This document shows positions 27,533 to 36,939 of a stretch of DNA of 64,000 nt, piece by piece (position 1 is the stretch's first letter; every line of letters starts with the position of its first letter). The notes under the pieces were generated by a model that was given only the letters and a program-made list of their open reading frames with translations, was not told where the DNA came from and made no database searches. This DNA is from Edaphobacter dinghuensis. GTDB taxonomy: Bacteria > Acidobacteriota > Terriglobia > Terriglobales > Acidobacteriaceae. The DNA is taken from NCBI RefSeq assembly GCF_014640335.1, contig NZ_BMGT01000001.1, positions 124,001-188,000 of the forward strand, written 5' to 3'. Both the position numbers and the translations under genes were made by a program.

Positions 27533-29332
27533 CTAAGGTCTCCGTGAGGTGTACGGCACTTTGCTGACAATTCCTTTGCCTTCCTGGATGGTGACTATTT
27601 GGCCTGCAGCAACTGAAGAGATGGTTTCGACCTTGCCGTCCAGCCAACGAATGGAAAGATTTGCTACAGTCGCTTTCGCTAAGCCAAAGTGCAGTCGAAA
27701 ATCGTTCTGAGATATATACGAACCACCACTCCGAACCTCATCGATCTGTGTTCGCCCATTGGCCGTGACAGTAATGCGGGCTCCAATTGCATCACGACCG
27801 GTGGCCGTCAAAGCACGTATCAGGATGGAGTTGCCCAATGGCGGCGCGACGTTTTTTAGAAGCGACGGTGCCTCTCCCATATTGACGATGACTATCTCTT
27901 CGTTGCCATCGTTATTGAGGTCTCCAACAGCGAGTCCGCGTGAAGCATGGGCTGCAGCAATACCGCTTCCCGCTAAAGAAGAGAGATCGAAGAACTGACC
28001 GTCTCTGCGATTCCAGTAGAGCAATCGACTCTGCTTGAACGTCTCGCCCGTATGTCCGCTGTCGACTTCGGGGTACACATGCCCATTAGCGAGAATCAGA
28101 TCTTTCCACCCATCATTGTCAATGTCGATCGCAGCAGTGCCCCAACCCAGGTATCGCGTGTTGACTGCAAGACCCGCGTCGATAGTGGTGTCGTTGAAGC
28201 TGTTTGCGCCCTCATTACTGTAGAGAGTTGAGGTATCGTCGGCAAAGTTGGTCTTGAAGATATCGAGACGCCCGCTATGGTTGAAGTCAGCCGCCGCCAC
28301 CCCCATGCCTGCCTGTGCCCGCCCTTCGTCGTTATAGGCAACACCAGACTCCACGCCGATTTCTTCAAAGCCCTTTCCTTTGAGATTGTGAAAGTAGAGG
28401 CTCGCCGTGGAGTCGCAGGCAACATAGATATCCGGCCAGCCATCGTTGTCGAAATCCGCAACCAGCGGGGAAAAGCAGTAGTAGTTCTTGGGCGTGGTGA
28501 TGTGCATCTTGTCAGAGACATCGGTAAAGTGCCCGTGCCCATCATTTTGATATAGCGAGATCGTCTCGCCCTGCAGTCCTCGTGGCCCGCAGATCACTGG
28601 CAGTCCCTTCCATTCGCATTGCGACTTCTCGCCCGGATGTGGTGTCGTGGCTGGATCGAACTCAATGTAGTGGGCTACGACCAGATCCAGAGCTCCATCC
28701 CGGTTGAAGTCCACAAAAGCGCATCCTGTGCTCCAGCGTGGTTTCGGCGATGCCAACCCACGCTCCTCTGTTTCATTCTTAAACGTGCCGTTGCCCTGAT
28801 TATGGTAAAGAACGTTCTGTCCCCATTGCGTGATGAAGAGATCAACATGCCCGTCATTGTCGATATCGCCGGCGCAAACTCCCTGCCCCCATCCGGTGTG
28901 CGTCAATCCAGCCTTGGCGGTGACATCTTCAAACTTCAGCCCGCCAAGGTTGTGATACAGCACTGGCGTAGATGTGCCGCCACCATGGAGACGATCGCCG
29001 TTGACGAACAGAATGTCCGGCAAACCATCGTTGTCGTAATCGAAGATGGCGACTCCATTTCCGGTAGTCTCGATGATGTATTGCTTATTCTTTTCCGCCC
29101 CGGAGACATTCACTGCAGTAAGTCCTGCCTGGGCAGCAATGTCCTCATAACGCACCACCGGCGGCTTTAATCCGGCAGGTAAAGGCTTCGCAGGTGTTGC
29201 CACGCCGTTCCCGGTTGATACTCCCATCTGGGCATGACACAGGCTGGCCGAAGCGAAGCTAAGAAGCAATGCCGTCCACCGAAGCGATGAAACGATGTGC
29301 TTTTGAATATTGCTGAGACGGAGCTTCTCCAT
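27533..29332 (-). CDS. CRTAC1-family FG-GAP/UnbV repeat protein, secreted
   Basis: A 599-residue exported protein with signal peptide (LLLSFASASLCHAQ), multiple FG-GAP/VCBS-like calcium-binding blades (repeated D-x-D-x-D-G motifs such as FDYDNDGLPDILF and DIDNDGHVDLF) forming a propeller, and a C-terminal ASPIC/UnbV domain (about 495-585). In acidobacteria such proteins commonly neighbour TPR and cytochrome genes; a precise function is not established. The start is the ATG at 29332; a longer frame upstream is antisense to the TPR gene and not protein-like. It converges on the cytochrome gene with a 20-base gap and is divergent from the TPR protein. Confidence 0.82.
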   Translation of the reverse strand: MEKLRLSNIQKHIVSSLRWTALLLSFASASLCHAQMGVSTGNGVATPAKPLPAGLKPPVVRYEDIAAQAGLTAVNVSGAEKNKQYIIETTGNGVAIFDYDNDGLPDILFVNGDRLHGGGTSTPVLYHNLGGLKFEDVTAKAGLTHTGWGQGVCAGDIDNDGHVDLFITQWGQNVLYHNQGNGTFKNETEERGLASPKPRWSTGCAFVDFNRDGALDLVVAHYIEFDPATTPHPGEKSQCEWKGLPVICGPRGLQGETISLYQNDGHGHFTDVSDKMHITTPKNYYCFSPLVADFDNDGWPDIYVACDSTASLYFHNLKGKGFEEIGVESGVAYNDEGRAQAGMGVAAADFNHSGRLDIFKTNFADDTSTLYSNEGANSFNDTTIDAGLAVNTRYLGWGTAAIDIDNDGWKDLILANGHVYPEVDSGHTGETFKQSRLLYWNRRDGQFFDLSSLAGSGIAAAHASRGLAVGDLNNDGNEEIVIVNMGEAPSLLKNVAPPLGNSILIRALTATGRDAIGARITVTANGRTQIDEVRSGGSYISQNDFRLHFGLAKATVANLSIRWLDGKVETISSVAAGQIVTIQEGKGIVSKVPYTSRRP

Positions 29333-29598
29333 GTTCTGGCGAATTATAGCAGTGGAAAGTGTGACTCTGCGGCTCGCCCTCCCGCTCGCCTGTTGGGCGA
29401 ATTCTCCCGGCAAGACAGGCACCGCCGCCTCTTTGACCACCAGCGTACGACCGCGCACTTTTCGCCGTGAGATCAATGCAACGGATATAGTGGATTCACG
29501 TCGAAGCAATATACCGCGGAGCTTACATGGTCTGGAGTCGAAATTCATTGTTTGTCCACAACGAATCCTTTCACCGGAACGCCGGAAGGCGAAGATCA

Positions 29599-32151
29599 AT
29601 GTGGCGATATGTTCTGCTTGCACTCCCTGTTTTCTGTGTCTTGCCATCAATCGCGTTCGCCCAGAGTGGTCCCGCTTGTACCGGACCGACCGCGCTGGAC
29701 CAGATGATTGTTTCCAATCCTTCCAGTGGCGCCTACGAAGCACTGGGAACCTGGTTTGCAAAGCGCCGTCAATTCTCTTGCGCCATCTCTGCCTTTGAAT
29801 CTGCACTTCGGCTCGATCCCAAATCGTGGCAGGGTCACTACGATCTCGGACTCACTCTGCTGAGCAGCGGCAATCCTCGCGGCGCGATTACGGAGCTCAA
29901 GACAGCGTCGGCGCTGAAGCCGAACTCGGAGCAGATTTTACTGCCGTTGGGAGCAGCACTCAGTGAGACGAACCGACAAGACAGTGCAATTGAGGTCTTC
30001 AAGTCGATTCTGAAAGAAAATCCGCAATCGATTAAGGCGATCGATGGTCTCACCAAGGCTTTTATTGCCGAAGGAAGATACGAAGCGGCTATTGCAGCGC
30101 TCAAGAACGCTCCGCCGGACGAAGTTTTACAGCTCAATCTTGCCGTCGCGTATTCAAAGAACGGTAATCCTGACGAATCACTGAAGGTTCTTTCTGCAAT
30201 CATTAAGCAGCATCCTGCTTATGCCCAGGGGCACTTCAATATGGGAGCCGTTTACGTTCAAGAGAACCGATTCGGCGAGGCAGCGCAGGAATTTAAAGAG
30301 GCGCTGCGCCTCGATCCCTCCGACGACGTCACTCGCCTGTCCTATGTAAAAGCTCTGGTGGTTCTCGCTCAGTTCGATACCGCGGCTCCGATTATGCAGG
30401 AGTATCGGCAGCGTCGACCGCACGAATTCGATGCACTTTACTTCAGCGGCGTCGTGGAAAAAGGATTGGGCGACTATGCAGGCGCCGAAAAATTTTTACG
30501 TCAGGCAGTGGCTATTAACCCGAATTATTTCGATGCACGATACAGCCTGGGCTATGTGCTCGCGCACCTTAGCCGTCCTGCAGAGGCACGTCCCGAACTG
30601 GAAGCTGCCCTCAAACTCGATCCAAGTTCGAGCAAGGCACGATTTCAGTTAGCAGCAGTGTTACGTGCTCTCGGACAGAAGAGTGAGGCGAATAAAGAAT
30701 TAAGTACCTTCGAGAAGCAAAAGGAGCAAGGCGTCAAACAAGATGTCGCCGGTGTGAAAGCAAATCAGGCAAATGCTGATTTGCAGACGGGAGATCCGCA
30801 AAAGGCCGTTGATCTGTATCGCCAATCACTCGTCGAAGACCCAGGAAATGCACGCACCTACTACAACCTTGCCCTTGCTTTAGACCGGACGGGAGATCAT
30901 CGCGCGGAGCGGGAGGCACTCGAAAAAGCGGTCGAACTCGATCCCAAGCTGGCTCGTCCTCATAATCAACTTGGCGTTCTCGACCTGCAGGAAAATCAGG
31001 CCGCCACCGCGAAAAAGCAGTTCGAGACGGCCATCTCGCTCGATCCGCAATATGCTGAAGCTCAAAATAATTTAGGCGTTCTGAGTGGGCAGCTCGGCGA
31101 AAGCGCGCAAGCCGAAAAGCTATTCCGCGAAGCAACGGAAAACAATCCGCAGTATGGTCAGGCCTTCGCCAATCTGGGCATGATACTGGCTAGCGAAGGC
31201 CGATTCCCGGAGGCCGCTCAGGCACTTTCTACCGCCGTTCAAATCGAACCGAATAATACTGGCGCCCTCAGCGCATATGGAATGGTCCTGGTGCGCTTGA
31301 ATAAAGGAAGTGAGGCCCTCACCCATTTTCGCAAGGTGACGGAGCTTGACCCCAAATCGCCGGGAGCACATCTGAACCTGGGAATTGCCCTGGCCGATCA
31401 GTTCGACCTCAACGGTGCGTTGAGCGAATTTTCTGAAGCGGTCAATCTGGATCCGGACAATGCCGTGGCACACTACAACAAGGGACGAGTCCTCCTCGAT
31501 TTACAACGCAACAGCGAGGCAAAACCCGAACTTGAGAAGGCAATTCAGCTCGATCCAAACTCGGCAGACTCCTGGTACCTTCTGGGTTTAATCTCGAGGC
31601 AGGCAGGGGAGACAGAGGCAGCCATTCGCAACTTCCAGAAGTCGCTTGCCGTCAAGCCGGACAATGCCGAAGCTCATTTCATGCTGGGGCAGGAACTTCA
31701 ACGGAAGGGCGATTCAGCCGGTGCAATCGAGCAATGGCGTAGAACCATCCAAATTCAGCCGCAATACAGCGAGGCGTACTACAGCCTCTCACGTCTCCTG
31801 ATGCAGTCGCATCCCGATGAAGCCAAGCGATTGCAGGCGCAATTCAAAACGTTGCAGGCCGCACAGCACATCACAGATCGCGCGAACACGCTTGGTAACT
31901 TTGCCCTGGCCTCAGCCGACGCCCACGACTGGCCGCAGGCGATCGCCCAACTCAAGGAAGCTATTAATGCTTGTGGGCAATGCGATTCACTAGCCCCGCT
32001 TCACAAAGATCTTGGCTTGATCTACTGCCGCTCTGGCGACTACAAAAATGGGCGAACAGAGTTGCTGGCCGCGCAGAAGCTGACTCCGGCAGATGAAGAT
32101 ATTAAGAAAGCGCTCGAGCTATTGCAGACAGTACAATCACCGACACTATAG
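29599..32151 (+). CDS. Large secreted TPR-repeat protein
   Basis: About 850 residues: a signal peptide (MWRYVLLALPVFCVLPSIAFA) and then almost continuous tetratricopeptide repeats, recognisable by recurring A-x-x-x-L-x-x-A-x-x-L-x-P-x-x-x-x-A units such as FESALRLDPKSWQGHYDLG. TPR solenoids mediate protein-protein binding. I start at 29599, right before the signal peptide; an in-frame ATG lies at 29527. It shares the 266-bp region 29333-29598 with the divergent CRTAC1 gene and probably works with it in the envelope. Confidence 0.83.
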   Translation: MWRYVLLALPVFCVLPSIAFAQSGPACTGPTALDQMIVSNPSSGAYEALGTWFAKRRQFSCAISAFESALRLDPKSWQGHYDLGLTLLSSGNPRGAITELKTASALKPNSEQILLPLGAALSETNRQDSAIEVFKSILKENPQSIKAIDGLTKAFIAEGRYEAAIAALKNAPPDEVLQLNLAVAYSKNGNPDESLKVLSAIIKQHPAYAQGHFNMGAVYVQENRFGEAAQEFKEALRLDPSDDVTRLSYVKALVVLAQFDTAAPIMQEYRQRRPHEFDALYFSGVVEKGLGDYAGAEKFLRQAVAINPNYFDARYSLGYVLAHLSRPAEARPELEAALKLDPSSSKARFQLAAVLRALGQKSEANKELSTFEKQKEQGVKQDVAGVKANQANADLQTGDPQKAVDLYRQSLVEDPGNARTYYNLALALDRTGDHRAEREALEKAVELDPKLARPHNQLGVLDLQENQAATAKKQFETAISLDPQYAEAQNNLGVLSGQLGESAQAEKLFREATENNPQYGQAFANLGMILASEGRFPEAAQALSTAVQIEPNNTGALSAYGMVLVRLNKGSEALTHFRKVTELDPKSPGAHLNLGIALADQFDLNGALSEFSEAVNLDPDNAVAHYNKGRVLLDLQRNSEAKPELEKAIQLDPNSADSWYLLGLISRQAGETEAAIRNFQKSLAVKPDNAEAHFMLGQELQRKGDSAGAIEQWRRTIQIQPQYSEAYYSLSRLLMQSHPDEAKRLQAQFKTLQAAQHITDRANTLGNFALASADAHDWPQAIAQLKEAINACGQCDSLAPLHKDLGLIYCRSGDYKNGRTELLAAQKLTPADEDIKKALELLQTVQSPTL

Positions 32152-32185
32152 CATTAATTGCGAAGGTCTAAATTGTTGAGAAAAA

Positions 32186-32262
32186 TGGTCGGGACGACTA
32201 GATTCGAACTAGCGACCTCACCCACCCCAAGGGTGCGCTCTACCAGGCTGAGCCACGTCCCG
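32186..32262 (-). tRNA. tRNA-Pro (anticodon GGG)
   Basis: The minus strand folds into a standard 77-nt cloverleaf. The acceptor CGGGACG pairs with CGTCCCG, the anticodon stem CACCC/GGGTG encloses TTGGGGT with anticodon GGG, the T loop reads TTCGAAT, and CCA is encoded at the 3' end (32186-32188). Confidence 0.96.
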
Positions 32263-32351
32263 ACTCTTGTTTGCACGCAGTCCGGGCGGACCGCGGCGGG
32301 GTATGTTGCAGACCTAAGTGTACACGAATCGCGCGATCTTCGCGCCATCCG

Positions 32352-32624
32352 TTACTTCGTAGGCGCGACGTACTCCTTGGGCAAAGATCCGCCTTCGCCG
32401 AAGAAGAACTCGTTCATCTGCTCCACAAGGAACTCCTGTGCCTCGCGCGTCCAGGGCTGCAGGCGGTACTCATTCAACAGCATCTTCTGGCGCTCCACCC
32501 ACTCGCCCCAGGCTTTTTTAGACACATTTTTGTAGATCTTCTGACCGAAATCCGAGTCAAAGGGCGGTTCATCGAGGCCTTCCATTTCAGCCTTGTATTT
32601 GGTGCAGAAAACCATGTGCGCCAT
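32352..32624 (-). CDS. yggX: Fe(2+)-trafficking protein YggX
   Basis: A 90-residue small protein that matches YggX, implicated in iron trafficking and protection of Fe-S clusters from oxidants. Conserved features are the early Cys in MAHMVFC (residue 7), GQKIYKNVSKKAWGEWVERQ and MLLNEYRL. The ATG at 32624 is preceded by AAAGGA; an in-frame TTG nine bases earlier is less likely. Cytoplasmic. Monocistronic beside the tRNA. Confidence 0.9.
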   Translation of the reverse strand: MAHMVFCTKYKAEMEGLDEPPFDSDFGQKIYKNVSKKAWGEWVERQKMLLNEYRLQPWTREAQEFLVEQMNEFFFGEGGSLPKEYVAPTK

Positions 32625-32752
32625 ATTCTTCAATTCCTTTATCTAAATATCTAAAAATATCGGCCCAAGCGTAGTCAGACCATAACGCAGCCAGAGACAT
32701 CTCTAGGATACCTCCTTCTCGCCAATACAGCTCGATCACCCAAAGTCGAAGC

Positions 32753-33157
32753 TCAGCTTCTATCTGCCTGCCTGTCCAGCGTCTCCTTCATAATCACGCT
32801 GCCCTGCTCGATCATGCCCCGAATTCCCTCCGCAAGCTCATTCGGCAGTAAATCGGCGATCCACACAATCCTGCTTCCCTCCCCATCCGCAAACACCTGC
32901 ACCGATGCATTGTGATGCGAAAGCTGTCCTCCTACCGCAGACCACGCCAATCGGCGAGCTTCTTCATCCAAATCGACGATCAACTCTTTCACTACCAAGC
33001 CATTTCCAAACGTTACGATTCTCGCACCCGGCTCCAACTGTGTATCCACAACAAACCCCGGAACCAGCCGCGTGTGTAATGCGCCAACGTCACGAATTGC
33101 CGCCCATACATCTTTCGGGCAGGCTCTGGTAAAAATCTCTCTGCGAATCGATGCCAT
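32753..33157 (-). CDS. SRPBCC/START-like polyketide-cyclase family protein
   Basis: A 134-residue single-domain protein with the SRPBCC fold pattern: an opening strand IRREIFTRACPKDVWAAIRD, central strands with GARIVTFGNGLVVKELI, and a long C-terminal helix (IRGMIEQGSVIMKETLD). Such proteins bind hydrophobic ligands. The start is the ATG at 33157, eight bases after GGAG; an upstream in-frame ATG (33193) lacks a ribosome site. Ligand and role unknown. Confidence 0.75.
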   Translation of the reverse strand: MASIRREIFTRACPKDVWAAIRDVGALHTRLVPGFVVDTQLEPGARIVTFGNGLVVKELIVDLDEEARRLAWSAVGGQLSHHNASVQVFADGEGSRIVWIADLLPNELAEGIRGMIEQGSVIMKETLDRQADRS

Positions 33158-33264
33158 CTTCAGAACTCCACATGTGAGATGAGAATGAATCAAACAAATC
33201 GTTCAGCAATGACATTGTATTGATCTATCCATGGAGCAATCACCCATCATCTCGATGCAAGCGA

Positions 33265-36021
33265 TCAACCGCGCTTTTTCTTTCCTTTATTCACCTTGTC
33301 CCTCTTCCGAACCTTCTTCTTCGCAGCTGCTCCCTTGGTCTTGCGTGGCTTTCCGGAACGGTCAGGGCTTGGCTGTCTGGTTCGTCCATCATCAACCGAC
33401 GTTACCTTCTTATTCTTTCCAGCACGTCGCAAGGAACCAGACCGCCGTGTACCTTCGCTTTCTCTCTCATCCGGCAACAGCGCGAACTGCAGTCGCTTTT
33501 GTTGGCGGTCAATCCTGTCGAGCAGAACATGAACGCGCAGGCCCATCTTGAAGATGTGGCCGTTACGCGCGCCCACAATCTGCCTGTCGGTGTCGCGGAA
33601 GAAATAGCGGTCGTCCTGCAAGCTCGCAATCGGCACAAGCCCCTCGATGAAGAGGTCGTCGAGTTCAACGAAGAAGCCATACTTCGTGCAGGAGAGAATA
33701 ATGGCATTGAAATCCTCTCCAACACGATCCTCCATGAAGCGTATCTTCTTCCACTCGATCAGCTCGCGCTCTGCATCATCGGCGCGGCGCTCCGCTTGGC
33801 TGGACTCAGTGGCGATGACAGCAATCTCTGCCTCTGGAATAGGCGCCATCGCATCACCAAGCCGAATCTGCGAGGAAGTATGTTTAGCTTCCTGCTTCGC
33901 ATCACTCATCTCGCGCCAAGGCTGCGGATCGGTGCTCAAAATAGCCGCACCCTGCGGATTCGCGCCGCGCTGCAACAGATCGCGCAGCAGCCGATGAACG
34001 ATCAGGTCCGGGTAGCGGCGAATCGGCGAGGTGAAGTGGGTATAGCTGGGCGACGCCAGCGCAAAGTGGCCGACGTTCTGTTCGCTGTATCGCGCCTGCT
34101 TCAACGACCGCAGCATCAGGTAGGCAAGAATCCGCTCCTCCGGTTTGCCTGCGATCTTCGCCGTCAGCCGCTGGTACATCTGCGGCGTCACCGGAATCGA
34201 CTCAGCGACCTCATGCGTCTTCGCCGTACGATTCGTTCCACGCACCGAGCGCCGGTCAGCCTTCGTCTGCACCCGCTTTACGGGCAGACTGCTGAACCCG
34301 AGCGAATACCCGAACTGACTTGCCGTCTCTTCAAAGTCGACGATGCGCTTAGGATCGGGCATCTCATGAATACGGTAGACGCTGGGCACGCCCTGCGCTT
34401 CGATCCAGTGAGCAACACACTCGTTGGCCGAGAGCATAAACTCCTCGATCAAGCGGTGCGACCAGCCACGCTGCGAGCGCACGATGGCTTCCATGTTGCC
34501 TTCGGGATCGAACTGCACCACCGGCTCCGGCAGATCGAAATCAATCGATCCGCGGCGATGACGCTTCGCATTCAGCTTCAGCGCCAGTTCGTACATGCGC
34601 TCGAAGTCCGGCACCAATGCTGCAAACTCCTTGCGCGTCGCCGCATCGCCATCGAGCACCGCCTGAATCTGCGTATACGTCATGCGCCGTGCGCTGCGAA
34701 TGATGCCCTCGCACAACTCGTAGCCAAGTACTTCGCCGCGTCCGTCGATCTCCATCAGGCAGCTCAGAACCAACCGATCCTCATCTGGCCGCAGGCTGCA
34801 CATCCCACTCGAAAGCTGATTCGGCAACATTGGGATAGCGCGATCAGGAAAATAAACTGACGTGCCACGCAGACGCGCTTCAAGATCGAGCGCTGTGCCC
34901 GGACGAACATAGTGGCTGACATCCGCGATGTGCACCTGAAGCTGCCAATTGCCATTGGCCAGCGGCTCTACCAATACAGCGTCGTCAAAATCTCGCGCCG
35001 TCTCGCCATCGATGGTGACGATCGGCAGTCCGCGAAAATCCCTGCGCCGTTTCAACTCGTCCGCTGCCAGCGTCTCGACCGTCTGCGCCGCCGATGCCGT
35101 GGCCTCCGCCAGCACATTCGCAGGAAAGGTATACGGCAGATGATGTTTGCGAATGACGATCTCGACATCGACGCCGAACGCATCAGGCGGTCCCAGCACT
35201 TCGAGCACACGACCGCGCGCAGGACGCCCCGGCGCAGGAAAATCCGTGATCTCGATATCGACCGCAAGCCCTTCCAGTGGCCAATGCGGGTCCAGCTCCT
35301 CCGTCCAATGCGCCTGCTGCGCCTGCGCCTCTTCGCCCAACACACGATGCGGTGTAACAGTCGGTGTTACGGCAATCTCAGCACCCTCAGGGATGAGAAT
35401 CCCCTGCGTCATCCGCTCGTCCAGCGGCGTGACGTAGTTGCCATTGATCAGTGGAGCACTCTCCCACGAGTTAGAACGCCCTCGCGACCGCGCATAGTGA
35501 AAGATGCCAACCACCGTAGGATTGCGTCGCGTCAACACCCGCGCTACTCGCCCCGAACGCCGTCCATCACGTCCCGGCGGCGCTTCATCCACCAGCACCT
35601 CGTCGCCCTGCATCGCTCCGTTGATTTCATTCGGAGGAATGAACAAGTCGTCTTCGCGACTAGTGCTCTGGTTAGGTCGAACAAACGCGTAGCCATCGCG
35701 ATGCAGATCGATCTTTCCTGCTACCAAACGGTCGCGGTTGGCGCGATGTTCTAAATGTTCTACGGGCTGTTCTGCATTTCGCGATGCGCGAGCAGTCTTC
35801 TCCGGCGCGGCGGCAGGCAAACTCCACTGCTCGGTGTCGATCTTGACCAGCTCCCCACGAGCGGTAATGCGCGCAAGCTGCTCCAGCAGCAGACGCCGCT
35901 CGCGTCCACCGCCGAGCCCGAACTCGCGCACCAATTGCTTGTATCCGGCACGATGCCCCGGAGAGCGCTCAATCCTGCGAATCAGTTCACGATCACTTCG
36001 GGGATACGGTGTCTGCGCCAT
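33265..36021 (-). CDS. rnr: Ribonuclease R
   Basis: A 918-residue 3'-5' exoribonuclease that degrades structured RNA. Order: N-terminal winged-helix-like region (1-75), cold-shock domains (about 90-245), RNB catalytic domain with ARDFDDAV and ADVSHYVRPGT (about 330-650), an S1 domain (about 745-835, RVGEDFNAIILSCTKYGFFVELDD) and a Lys/Arg-rich tail (about 845-918, ending NKGKKKRG). Asp residues of RDFDD fit the magnesium site. Long antisense open frames here are codon-bias shadows. Confidence 0.93.
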   Translation of the reverse strand: MAQTPYPRSDRELIRRIERSPGHRAGYKQLVREFGLGGGRERRLLLEQLARITARGELVKIDTEQWSLPAAAPEKTARASRNAEQPVEHLEHRANRDRLVAGKIDLHRDGYAFVRPNQSTSREDDLFIPPNEINGAMQGDEVLVDEAPPGRDGRRSGRVARVLTRRNPTVVGIFHYARSRGRSNSWESAPLINGNYVTPLDERMTQGILIPEGAEIAVTPTVTPHRVLGEEAQAQQAHWTEELDPHWPLEGLAVDIEITDFPAPGRPARGRVLEVLGPPDAFGVDVEIVIRKHHLPYTFPANVLAEATASAAQTVETLAADELKRRRDFRGLPIVTIDGETARDFDDAVLVEPLANGNWQLQVHIADVSHYVRPGTALDLEARLRGTSVYFPDRAIPMLPNQLSSGMCSLRPDEDRLVLSCLMEIDGRGEVLGYELCEGIIRSARRMTYTQIQAVLDGDAATRKEFAALVPDFERMYELALKLNAKRHRRGSIDFDLPEPVVQFDPEGNMEAIVRSQRGWSHRLIEEFMLSANECVAHWIEAQGVPSVYRIHEMPDPKRIVDFEETASQFGYSLGFSSLPVKRVQTKADRRSVRGTNRTAKTHEVAESIPVTPQMYQRLTAKIAGKPEERILAYLMLRSLKQARYSEQNVGHFALASPSYTHFTSPIRRYPDLIVHRLLRDLLQRGANPQGAAILSTDPQPWREMSDAKQEAKHTSSQIRLGDAMAPIPEAEIAVIATESSQAERRADDAERELIEWKKIRFMEDRVGEDFNAIILSCTKYGFFVELDDLFIEGLVPIASLQDDRYFFRDTDRQIVGARNGHIFKMGLRVHVLLDRIDRQQKRLQFALLPDERESEGTRRSGSLRRAGKNKKVTSVDDGRTRQPSPDRSGKPRKTKGAAAKKKVRKRDKVNKGKKKRG

Positions 36022-36068
36022 CTCACTCTGAGCATACCGCCGCGATCACCATCGCGCAGCAGCAGCAG

Positions 36069-36875
36069 CTAATGCTTCTCCTTCGACATCTCCGCCGCCT
36101 GTTCGAGCGTCGTGTCCGCAGGCACCTGAGTAAAGTCCGTCTGCACCTCATCCTGCTGCTGCCCAATGTTTTTGAACAGCAGCGCCTTGCCGACGATATT
36201 CACGTGTGTCTCGGTGATCTGCCACAAGCCCGGCTTCAACTCGCGGCGTTCCACGCGGAACGTCCCGCCCTGCTTCATTCGTCCTAGCAGGCCCCAGCCA
36301 AAGGTCACGTCGCGTACCAGTTTTCCATTAATGGTCTTGATGCGATGCTGCTGCTTGTCGACCACCATCTCGCCGGCCATCGCGCTCAACACACGCGACT
36401 GCATATCCGGCGGGTTGAAGTCGGGATTGGGAGAGAAGGTCAGAGTGATCGAATCGCCGTTCTCGTTTGCGATCCTCCACAGAAACGCCGTGGGCAGCAT
36501 ATTCAGAAGCTCAGCGGCGTTCTTATCGTCGCTGGCTCCATCTCTCTTTTGCTTCGCAATCTTCTCCGGGTCGTGAATAAAGCTTTGGATGCGGGCATCT
36601 TCTGCGCGTGCTTCATCGGCAGTCAGCGGTGCGCCGTTTTTTTCGAATACGCGCTTTATCGTGCCGTGGCTGGTCTGCACCACGATCGAAATTTTGTCCG
36701 CTTCGCGCTGATTGTCGCGATATCGCCACAGGCTGTGATCATTGCGGCTGGCGGCAAGTTCGGTGTTAACCGCTGTCTGCACGATCTGCGTGGGGTCCTG
36801 CGCATGGAGCGGCCAGGCAACAAGAAGAACCAGGGCTATACAGCAAAAAAACTTCGAGTGAGTCAGCTTACGCAT
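36069..36875 (-). CDS. Exported protein of unknown function
   Basis: A 268-residue protein not assigned to a family. It begins with a signal peptide (MRKLTHSKFFCCIALVLLVAWPLHAQ) and then has a mixed alpha/beta region with repeated beta strands (SITLTFSPNPDF, IKTINGKLVRDVTF, GGTFRVERRELKPGLWQI) as in periplasmic lipid-binding-like folds. It sits 47 bases downstream of the RNase R start region on the same strand and after tyrS, so it may be in one operon with both. A longer reading with an ATG at 36932 would hide the signal peptide. Confidence 0.7.
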   Translation of the reverse strand: MRKLTHSKFFCCIALVLLVAWPLHAQDPTQIVQTAVNTELAASRNDHSLWRYRDNQREADKISIVVQTSHGTIKRVFEKNGAPLTADEARAEDARIQSFIHDPEKIAKQKRDGASDDKNAAELLNMLPTAFLWRIANENGDSITLTFSPNPDFNPPDMQSRVLSAMAGEMVVDKQQHRIKTINGKLVRDVTFGWGLLGRMKQGGTFRVERRELKPGLWQITETHVNIVGKALLFKNIGQQQDEVQTDFTQVPADTTLEQAAEMSKEKH

Positions 36876-36939
36876 AGTTGTAGGATGCCATCTTTCCCCG
36901 CCGGTTTGTGCCAAAACCACGCGATGACTCAAACGTGGC

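Noticed and set aside
33220..34860. Long plus-strand open frame (546 codons) opposite RNase R
   Set aside because: The opposite strand encodes a full RNase R with all motifs; the frame has Arg/His/Leu-rich non-protein-like composition, as expected from codon bias.
36194..36210. TTCACGTG half-match as parS
   Set aside because: Only the central eight bases match and it is in coding DNA.
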